From: Gammaproteobacteria bacterium
GTDB taxonomy: Bacteria; Pseudomonadota; Gammaproteobacteria; Pseudomonadales; Azotimanducaceae
Assembly (NCBI GenBank): GCA_026706665.1
Contig: JAPOYI010000087.1
Span: 1-64,000, forward strand
Reading direction: 5' to 3'
Length of the DNA: 64,000 nucleotides
A model generated the notes under the pieces. The model was not told the origin of the DNA. It did no database searches and saw only the letters and a list, made by a program, of their open reading frames with translations. Shown one piece after another: positions 9,599 through 16,175 of the stretch (positions are counted from its first letter, which is position 1; every line of letters begins with the position of its first letter). A program made the translations under genes and the position numbers.

Positions 9599-10801
9599 AT
9601 GAATTCGCAACCGAAGCAGTCCCCCCGCGCGATCCTCGCGTGGATGTGCGTCCTGATCGCCGTGAACCAGCTCGGATTTGGCGCAGTGATCCCGGTGCTT
9701 CCCCTCTACGCGCAGTCGTTCGGCGTGCCCCAGGTGGCCATCGGCGCGACGATCGCGGCGTATGGCCTCGCGCGATTCCTGCTCGCGGTGCCCACCGGCC
9801 AGGTGGCGGACCGGCTCGGCAGGCGCAACGCCCTGGCCATCGGCGGCGCGCTGTCCGCTTTCGGCAACCTTTGGTCCGCCCTGGCGGGAAGCTACGTGGA
9901 ACTGGCGCTGGCGCGATTCGTCTCCGGGGCCGGCGCCGGCGTCGTGCTGACGGCCGGCCTGATCGTGCTTGCCGACATCACCCGCGCCTCGACGCGCGGT
10001 CGCACGCTTTCCATCTACCAGGGCGTGTTCCTGTTCGCCGTCGGCATCGGTCCCCTCCCCGGGGGCTACCTGGCCGAACGGTTCGGGCTGGAGGCGCCGT
10101 TCCTCGTCTACGGCATCGCCAGCGCCATCGTCGCCGCCATCGCCTGGTTCGGCGTGGCCGAAACGCGGGCGATGGCCACGGAACGGGGCGAGAGCACACC
10201 GGTCCTGCCGTTTCGACGTCAGATGCTGACACTCGCCCGCAACGCCGGTTTCCTGCTCGTGTGTCTCATGAGCCTGACTGGTGCGGCGGCACGAACCGGC
10301 GCACTGTTCAGCATCGTGCCGGTGATCGCGCGGGACCGCCTGGGACTGGATCCGAGCGACATCGGTTTCGGCCTCGCGCTCGGCAGCGTCATCGGGCTTG
10401 CTGTCACCTATCCCGCGGGCGCGCTCGTGGACCGCTACGGCCGCAAGGCCGTCATCGTTCCCACGACCCTGCTCACCAGCCTGTCCATGCTCTGCTTCAG
10501 CCTGGCGCCCGAATACGCGTGGTTTCTGCTCGCATGTGCCATATGGGGAGGCGCGAGCGCGGCCAGCGCCGCGGCGCCGTCTGCGTACGCAGTCGACTCC
10601 GCACCGCCCGGGTTGAACGCGGCGGCCCTGAGTTCCTACCGGACGATAAGCGACATCGGCTACGTGGTGGGACCGATCCTTCTCGGTTGGCTGGGGGACG
10701 CGGCCGGCCTCGACGCGCCTCTCTGGACCTCGGCGGCAGCACTTCTGCTCGTGACAATGCTGTTCGCCTTCGTCGCCCCGGAGACGCACAGGAACCGATA
10801 G
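9599..10801 (+). CDS. Major facilitator superfamily transporter
   Basis: A 400-residue inner-membrane protein with about 12 hydrophobic segments. The signature loop between TM2 and TM3 is VADRLGRRNALAIGG (around residues 72-86), and the matching loop in the second half is LVDRYGRKAVIVP. This is the multidrug/sugar-type MFS architecture (DHA1-like). It uses the proton gradient to move small molecules; substrate and direction cannot be told. It is monocistronic and divergent from the molybdenum hydroxylase across a 180-bp gap. Downstream lies one copy of the dispersed repeat. Confidence 0.85.
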   Translation: MNSQPKQSPRAILAWMCVLIAVNQLGFGAVIPVLPLYAQSFGVPQVAIGATIAAYGLARFLLAVPTGQVADRLGRRNALAIGGALSAFGNLWSALAGSYVELALARFVSGAGAGVVLTAGLIVLADITRASTRGRTLSIYQGVFLFAVGIGPLPGGYLAERFGLEAPFLVYGIASAIVAAIAWFGVAETRAMATERGESTPVLPFRRQMLTLARNAGFLLVCLMSLTGAAARTGALFSIVPVIARDRLGLDPSDIGFGLALGSVIGLAVTYPAGALVDRYGRKAVIVPTTLLTSLSMLCFSLAPEYAWFLLACAIWGGASAASAAAPSAYAVDSAPPGLNAAALSSYRTISDIGYVVGPILLGWLGDAAGLDAPLWTSAAALLLVTMLFAFVAPETHRNR

Positions 10802-10830
10802 ACTGGCATTCAGGAGCCCTCAGCCGGGGG

Positions 10831-10900
10831 AGCTTCCCCGACCGCTGACGCGTACGGAAGTGCCGGAATTTTCCCCGTCGCCGGAGGCGTACTTCCATGG
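10831..10900 (+). repeat. Dispersed intergenic repeat, copy 1 of 3
   Basis: A ~70-bp block running from agcttccccgaccgctgacg to ggaggcgtacttccatgg. It matches blocks at 35997-36064 and 61656-61720 in the same orientation with few mismatches. An outer GCTTCC can pair with GGAGGC at the other end, and a near-palindromic GGAA...GCCGG...TTCC lies between. It sits between the MFS gene and the outer-membrane channel gene. Confidence 0.75.
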
Positions 10901-10919
10901 AAGACTGATCGAGTGAACG

Positions 10920-11699
10920 ATGGTCGCGCCAAAACGCCTCGGCAGAGCGGTCATGTCGCTTCTCGCAGGCGTGGCATCCGTCTCCGTCCACGCCGTCCAA
11001 TGGAGCGATACCGAACTGCAACTCCAGTACGGCAACCTGGACATCCCGACCTTCGCGGGAGGCGGCGATTCAGTCCATCTCATCTACACGCTACAACATG
11101 CGAGCGGATGGAAATACGGCGACAACTTCTTCTTCGCCGACGTGCTCGACGCCCGCGACCCTGGGTTCCAGGACTCCGATCTCTACAGCGAGTGGTACTC
11201 GAATCTCAGTCTCGGCAAGATTCGCGGAAAGGAAATGCGCGCGGGGTCGGTTTCGGACGTCGGCCTCTTCCTTGGGGTCAACTGGGCCGACGACGCGAAC
11301 GTGCGGAAGTTCCTCCCCGGCCTGCGCCTGTCCTTCGACCTTCCCGGCTTCGCGTTCGCGAATCTCGATTTCGCCGTCTACATCGACGACAGCGCGGGGG
11401 CCGCATCGGGGGGCGCGCCGAGTGAAGACGACACTTTCATGGTCGACTTCAACTTCGCGAGGCCATTCACGATCGGCGAATCAAACTTCAGCATCGAGGG
11501 TCACGTCGAGTACGTCGGAGAGCGCCGCAACGAATTCGGCGGCCAGGTCGAGGCCTGGATCCTCGCGCAGCCCCAGTTGCGCTGGAACCCGAACGATCGC
11601 TTCGCGCTCGGTATCGAGTACCAGTTCTGGATGAACAAGCTGGGGGACGGCGGCACCGACGAGAGCGCCGTGCAGGCCCTGTTCGTCTGGAAGCTCTAG
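10920..11699 (+). CDS. Nucleoside-specific channel-type outer-membrane protein (OmpK/Tsx family)
   Basis: A 259-residue beta-barrel protein with an N-terminal signal sequence ending near VSVHA (residue ~25). The mature start, QWSDTELQLQYG, followed by alternating aromatic strands and the ending in a hydrophobic strand (ALFVWKL), fits the Tsx/OmpK family. The segment GDNFFFADVLDA and the closing GIEYQFWMNKLG are family-like. It probably forms a nucleoside-permeable outer-membrane channel. The ATG at 10920 gives a long basic N-terminus; an ATG at 10953 (MSLLAGVAS) is an alternative start. Confidence 0.75.
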   Translation: MVAPKRLGRAVMSLLAGVASVSVHAVQWSDTELQLQYGNLDIPTFAGGGDSVHLIYTLQHASGWKYGDNFFFADVLDARDPGFQDSDLYSEWYSNLSLGKIRGKEMRAGSVSDVGLFLGVNWADDANVRKFLPGLRLSFDLPGFAFANLDFAVYIDDSAGAASGGAPSEDDTFMVDFNFARPFTIGESNFSIEGHVEYVGERRNEFGGQVEAWILAQPQLRWNPNDRFALGIEYQFWMNKLGDGGTDESAVQALFVWKL

Positions 11700-11844
11700 C
11701 CGCCGGGCATCTCTTGCGCCCTGGGCGCAACCGCTTGGGAAGATCCTCGCAGGGACGTTTGCCTACGCAACTTTCAGCGATCACCCGTAGCGCATCCTCA
11801 CGCGTTTGCCCCATCCTGAGAGAGAACTGGTACAGGCGCAGCGC

Positions 11845-12747
11845 ATGGCGGACGAGGTCAGCCACGACCAGAACTTCAAGAACCCGATTCTCGACTATCC
11901 ACGTGACGCACTTGCGTTCTTCGGCGGCGATGAAGCGCCTCTGGTACAAGACGACGTACGGATCATTCCGATTCGACAGGAACAGCTCCAGGAACGTCTC
12001 GGCGAACGCTTCCGCGAGCTCGATACGCCGCTCCTCGTGGAGTGGGCCGAAGGTCGTCGCGAAGCGGTCCTTTTCGTGCTGGAAGAAGAGTCCGACTCGC
12101 GGAGATTCAACCTGCGCCGGCTGGCCCACTACTGCCTCGACCTCGCCGACATGTTCGACACGGACCGCGTGGTGCCGGTCGCAATTTTCCTGCGCGCCGC
12201 CCACGCCGCGTCGGCGGCACTCGTCCTGGGCACCGAGCGCCGCACCTATCTGACATTCAACTACCTGAGTTGCAAGATCGCAGGGATGTCCGCCGAGCAC
12301 TGGTGGGACAGCGACAACCTGGTAGCTCGGGTGAACCTGCCGAACATGCAAAGCTCCGAGAACCGCAAGGTTGAGGTTTACGCGCAAGCCGTTCGCGGCC
12401 TGCTGGCATTGGAGCCTGACGGCGGCAAACGGGGAAAATACATCGACTTCATCGACATCTACGCTGGCCTGACTGAAAATGAGCGCAGGCGCTATCGACG
12501 ACAATATCCCGCGGAAGGAGCAACGATGGCAGGAATAGTCCAAAGAGCCCGCGACGAGGGCATGCAGCAAGGTCGCGTCGAGGGAGAGCGTGCGGTGGTG
12601 GAGCGACTGCTTCGGCGTCGATTCGGCCTCCTGTCCCCTGAAGTCACCGAACGGCTGAGTGAAGCGTCCACCGGTGAACTGGAAACCTGGGCCGACAACG
12701 TGCTGGATGCCGGAACGCTCGACGACGTATTCGATTCGGATTCCTGA
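11845..12747 (+). CDS. Rpn-like (PD-(D/E)XK-type) hypothetical protein
   Basis: A protein of about 300 residues when started at ATG 11845; a TTG start 39 bp upstream is possible. The N-terminus (NFKNPILDYPRDALAFFG) and the core LLVEWAEGRREAVLFVLEEE resemble the Rpn/transposase-associated PD-(D/E)XK nuclease-like proteins common in cyanobacteria and proteobacteria. Near the C-terminus a Gln/Gly-rich coiled stretch (EGMQQGRVEGERAVVE) leads into a DUF4351-like tail (LLRRRFGLLSPEVTERLSEA). The same tail occurs in the membrane protein at 30421-31020, so the module is paralogous within the window. The biochemical role is unproven. Confidence 0.65.
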   Translation: MADEVSHDQNFKNPILDYPRDALAFFGGDEAPLVQDDVRIIPIRQEQLQERLGERFRELDTPLLVEWAEGRREAVLFVLEEESDSRRFNLRRLAHYCLDLADMFDTDRVVPVAIFLRAAHAASAALVLGTERRTYLTFNYLSCKIAGMSAEHWWDSDNLVARVNLPNMQSSENRKVEVYAQAVRGLLALEPDGGKRGKYIDFIDIYAGLTENERRRYRRQYPAEGATMAGIVQRARDEGMQQGRVEGERAVVERLLRRRFGLLSPEVTERLSEASTGELETWADNVLDAGTLDDVFDSDS

Positions 12748-12772
12748 ATCCGGGACCATTCGCCGGACGAGG

Positions 12773-14449
12773 TTATTCCACCGGGCTGCCGCGGCCTCGA
12801 GTCAGACGATATGTGCGTCCCGCTTCGAAACCTCCGAAGGCTTCCTTCTCCCCGCCCGGCCAGATGACGGTAGCCTCCTCGACCCAGGCCTCCGCGCCCA
12901 AACCAAAGTGCACCCGCGGGTCGCTTGAAGCAAGGTAGCTGGCGCCCGGCTGAACATCCCGGCGCATGCGGATGTCTCCGACCGTTGCTGAAACGCTCGC
13001 TCCGTGGGCGTCACGTCCGGTGGCCGTGCGCACCTCGAATCGGACCCAATTGCCTCGCTCAACCCGGTTCATCAAGAGGTACGGCGCGGCATCGCGATTC
13101 ACGACCAGGAGGTCAACGCCACCGTCGTTGTCCACGTCGCCAACGGCGAGACCGCGGCTGGTGTGCAACAGCGGCGGGTTGACGCCACCCTGGGGCGCAA
13201 CTTCCTCGAATCGGAACGAGGCTGATTCAAACGTGCCGCGATACAGCGTGTTGGGCTCCGCGAAATTCTGCAGGACCGAGGGATCCGGCGACTCGATCCG
13301 GCCGTTCGCCTCGTAGAGATCGAGGCGGCCGTCGTTGTCGAAGTCCACCAGCGCCACGCCGAAGCGCGTATGCCGCAGGCTCGACGCGCCGAGCCCCACG
13401 ACCCGCGTGGCATCGACGAAGTAGCTGCCCTCGTTGCGGAAAAAGGAGTCGGTCTGCTGCTCCATGTTCACGACCAGCAGATCGGTATCGTCGTCGTTGT
13501 CGAAATCCACGGCGGCGACGCCCATCCCGGCCTTTTCGATGCCATGCTCGTCCACGGCGCAGCCCCAGAGCAGCGACTCGTCCTCGAAGCGCGTGTTCCC
13601 CCGGTTCAGCCACAGTTGGTTGACCAGCATGTCGTTGGCGACGAAGACGTCCGTGAGCCCGTCGCGATTGAAGTCCGCGCCCGCGATACCCAGTCCGTTG
13701 CCGAAGGCGACGTTGATGCCGGCATCGTGCGTGACGTCCGTGAAGGTCCCGTCGCCGTCGTTCCGGTACAGCCGGTCCATGGCCGGGAGGGCGTACTGTC
13801 CGGGACCGCAATACGTGATCGCCCCGCGCACATAGCAGTCCCGCTCGATTTCCGGCGTCCAGTTCATGTAGTTGACGACAAACAGGTCCAGGTCGCCGTC
13901 CGCGTCCAGGTCGAGGAAAGCGGCCGCGCTCCCCCAGCCCGGATCGTCGACGCCCGACGCGCGCGACACGTCCTCGAATCCTCCCGCGCCATCGTTGCGG
14001 TACAGAACGTTCGGTCCGTAGTTGGTGACGTACAGGTCGACGTCGCCGTCGTTGTCGTAGTCGCCCGCAGTCGCGCCCATGCCGTAACCCCGATCGTCAG
14101 CGCCGGCCGCCCCCGGTACTTCGTCGAAATAGCCGTCGCCGCGGTTCAGGTAAAGCCGGTTCGGCGCATCGGCGTTGTCCGATCCGATTCTGCCGCTCTG
14201 GACGAGGTAGGCGTCCAGGTCGCCGTCGCCGTCGAAGTCCGCCAGCGCCGCGCCGCCGACCAGGATCTCCGGCAGCAGCGGCCGGTCCGCGTAGCCCGAA
14301 CGGTGCTCGAAGTCGAGACCGCGCTGTTGCGCCTCTTCGCTGAACCACGGGCCGTCCGGCACGCCGGATTGCGAGCACGCCGATACGAATGACATCAGGA
14401 GAGTCATTCCGGTGGTACCCGCAATCCGGACTCGGTAAGTCGCCAACAT
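12773..14449 (-). CDS. CRTAC1 / ASPIC-UnbV family FG-GAP repeat lipoprotein
   Basis: A 558-residue exported protein. A hydrophobic N-terminus ends in a lipobox-like SFVSAC at residues ~20-25, suggesting an outer-membrane lipoprotein. Six or more FG-GAP/VCBS-like blade repeats follow, each with a calcium-binding DxDxDG-type loop (DFDGDGDLD, DYDNDGDVD, DLDADGDLD, DFNRDGLTD, DFDNDDDTD, DFDNDGRLD, DVDNDGGVD). The protein ends with an ASPIC/UnbV domain (RDAHGASVSATVGDI ... VHFGLGAEAWVEEATVIWPGG). It is co-transcribed with the TPR lipoprotein gene; the start ATG overlaps its stop (TGATG), indicating translational coupling. The cellular role of this family is unknown; surface glycan or protein binding is plausible. 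Confidence 0.88.
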   Translation of the reverse strand: MLATYRVRIAGTTGMTLLMSFVSACSQSGVPDGPWFSEEAQQRGLDFEHRSGYADRPLLPEILVGGAALADFDGDGDLDAYLVQSGRIGSDNADAPNRLYLNRGDGYFDEVPGAAGADDRGYGMGATAGDYDNDGDVDLYVTNYGPNVLYRNDGAGGFEDVSRASGVDDPGWGSAAAFLDLDADGDLDLFVVNYMNWTPEIERDCYVRGAITYCGPGQYALPAMDRLYRNDGDGTFTDVTHDAGINVAFGNGLGIAGADFNRDGLTDVFVANDMLVNQLWLNRGNTRFEDESLLWGCAVDEHGIEKAGMGVAAVDFDNDDDTDLLVVNMEQQTDSFFRNEGSYFVDATRVVGLGASSLRHTRFGVALVDFDNDGRLDLYEANGRIESPDPSVLQNFAEPNTLYRGTFESASFRFEEVAPQGGVNPPLLHTSRGLAVGDVDNDGGVDLLVVNRDAAPYLLMNRVERGNWVRFEVRTATGRDAHGASVSATVGDIRMRRDVQPGASYLASSDPRVHFGLGAEAWVEEATVIWPGGEKEAFGGFEAGRTYRLTRGRGSPVE

Positions 14450-15903
14450 CAGGGCGCAGACTCCAGTTCCTTTACCCGCCGCTCCGTCGCCTCAAGCTCA
14501 TAGGCTGGAGCATTGTGCTCTTCTGCGGTCCGGTACGCCTGCCAGGCCTCGCCGATTCGGCCAGTTTCGCTCAAGGCACGGGCCAGATAGGCATGTCCAA
14601 CTGCGAATTGCGGGTCGAGGCGAACCGCGCGCTCAAGATACTCGATGGCCTGCGGCCAGCGCTCTCGCTCGCCCTCGACCATGCCCAGGTACAACAGCGT
14701 CACGGGCCTTTCCGGCGCAAGCCGCACCGCCGTCTCAAGGGCCATCATGGCCTCGTCGATTCGGCCCAGGCCGATGAGCAATCGCCCGCGCTGCTCGTAG
14801 CCGTAACCCAGTGAGGGATTCAGCGCGATGGCATGATCGATGTGCCGGAGCGCGCTATCCAGTTCACGTCGGCCGCGGTAACGGTCGGCGACATTGAGGT
14901 GAAAGGGGAAGAAATCGGGATTGATCGCGAGGCCCCGCTGCGCGAGGGCGAACGCCTCGTCGACATGGCCCGCCCGGACATAAGCAAGGCTCAGCGCATT
15001 CAGGATCTCGCAGGTGCGCGTCGCCGCATGGCCTGTCTCGCCGCACGTCTCGTCCGGCTGCTCGCCGCGCAACGTCTCCAGTATCGCAAGCGCCTCGTCG
15101 ACCTTGCCCGCGCCCAGCAGGTTCTGAGCAAAGGAGAATCGGCCGATGCCGCCGACGAATGCTCCCTTTTCGGCGGCGCGCGGGTCCCTCCAGGAAAGCG
15201 GGTCCGCGGATCGACCCAACGCCACCGCAGTACGGGCCTCGTCCACCCGTCCGAGCGCCCGCAACGCAAATCCGAGCGTGCGGTAGATGTACGGATGCCG
15301 GTAGTCCCGCGCCAGCGGTTCGAGCAGCGCCACGGCATCGGTGTATTGCTCCTGCGCCACCAGAGCCCGGGCCCTTCCAAAGGTCGCCTCCGTCTGTGCC
15401 CCCAGGGCGTCGGCACGTTCGAAGGCCGCCATGGCTTCCCCGGGCAACTCCAGGTCCAGGAGCCAGGTTCCCCGCCAGAGCCAGGCCGGCGCATAGCCGG
15501 CGTCGATCGCGATCGCGCGCTCGAGGTCGTCGAGGGCCGCCCGGTACCGCCCCTGTCTCCCCTTGAGCAGTGCGCTGAAATACGGCCAGCGGAAATCTTC
15601 GGGGTCGAGCGCCGCAGCCTGGGCGTAGCTGACCAGGGCTTCTTCCGGAAACAGGTTGTTCTCGTAAGCCATGGCCAGGCGGCCCCGCATCAGCCCCGAG
15701 GCCGGCAACGAGCGGGCGTTCTGGATCATGCCGTCCAGGAACCGCGCAAGCTCTTCGTCGGGCGAATCGACACCGGCGACCACGGGGGCGTCCACGGCAT
15801 TGCTCTCGCCGTTGCAGGCAGTCAGGGCCACGCCCGACGCTGGCCCCAGGACGATACTCGCCACCACCACCGGGGCCCAGGTCATCCCTCGTCCATCGTG
15901 CAT
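14449..15903 (-). CDS. Tetratricopeptide-repeat lipoprotein
   Basis: A protein of about 484 residues from ATG 15903. This start is preferred over a longer frame from 16032 because it begins just before a hydrophobic stretch and lipobox (VALTAC). The rest is built from roughly ten 34-residue TPR units with the W-LG-Y-A-P pattern (e.g. ALSYVRAGHVDEAFALAQRG; ALSETGRIGEAWQAYRTAEE). TPRs are protein-protein docking surfaces, here likely periplasmic. Its stop overlaps the CRTAC1 start (TGATG), so the two are made together. It is divergent from TonB receptor 1. A single-chain TPR-CRTAC1 fusion occurs at 21490-24201, which supports a physical partnership. Confidence 0.85.
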   Translation of the reverse strand: MHDGRGMTWAPVVVASIVLGPASGVALTACNGESNAVDAPVVAGVDSPDEELARFLDGMIQNARSLPASGLMRGRLAMAYENNLFPEEALVSYAQAAALDPEDFRWPYFSALLKGRQGRYRAALDDLERAIAIDAGYAPAWLWRGTWLLDLELPGEAMAAFERADALGAQTEATFGRARALVAQEQYTDAVALLEPLARDYRHPYIYRTLGFALRALGRVDEARTAVALGRSADPLSWRDPRAAEKGAFVGGIGRFSFAQNLLGAGKVDEALAILETLRGEQPDETCGETGHAATRTCEILNALSLAYVRAGHVDEAFALAQRGLAINPDFFPFHLNVADRYRGRRELDSALRHIDHAIALNPSLGYGYEQRGRLLIGLGRIDEAMMALETAVRLAPERPVTLLYLGMVEGERERWPQAIEYLERAVRLDPQFAVGHAYLARALSETGRIGEAWQAYRTAEEHNAPAYELEATERRVKELESAP

Positions 15904-16022
15904 GGTTGGCGAAAACACCTCAACTCGAGTGGCGGTAATTTTGCTCTGATCGAGCAGTGCGCCGCCAGCGTTTCCTGAAGTCCGGGGGTTGCTTGGTCGC
16001 CGCGACGGCATGGCGCTCAAGT

Positions 16023-16051
16023 TTGAAAACACCCCGTCTTTGGTGTAGCTT
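16023..16051 (+). promoter_or_regulatory. Putative promoter of TonB receptor gene 1
   Basis: TTGAAA, a 17-bp spacer, then TAGCTT. The spacing and the spacer end (GTCTTTGGTG) match the promoter before the paralogous receptor gene (27366-27394: TTGACA, 17 bp ending GTCTATCGTG, then TACTTA). Conservation between the two copies is the main evidence. Confidence 0.5.
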
Positions 16052-16061
16052 CGTTAATGTA

Positions 16062-16115
16062 GTTACGTGAGAGGACACCGTCGGCGCGGCATCGCTGGCC
16101 GGCGAGTGGTGTAAC
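16062..16115 (+). promoter_or_regulatory. Candidate structured leader of TonB receptor 1 mRNA
   Basis: Two nested helices can form: outer GTTAC (16062-16066) with GTAAC (16111-16115), and inner CGTCGG (16079-16084) with CCGGCG (16099-16104), enclosing a 14-nt loop. The homologous leader at 27405-27459 keeps both helices with changed bases. A further hairpin (TGGTTC/GAACCA, 16143-16161) lies just before the AGGGGGA ribosome site. Confidence 0.5.
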
Positions 16116-16175
16116 AACCACCCCCGGGGATGCGACGTCCGCTGGTTCCTTTTTTGAACCAACAAGGGGGAATGC

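Noticed and set aside
9417..9602. Short plus-strand frame between the molybdenum hydroxylase and MFS genes with a segment like the start of acyl-CoA ligases (ADPPLLATHGHRISYGAL)
   Set aside because: The similarity covers under 20 residues with no P-loop or continuation. It is possibly a relic but too short to call.
14449..16032. TPR protein start at 16032
   Set aside because: The upstream 43 residues lack protein-like composition and would overlap the divergent promoter region; ATG 15903 directly precedes a lipoprotein signal.
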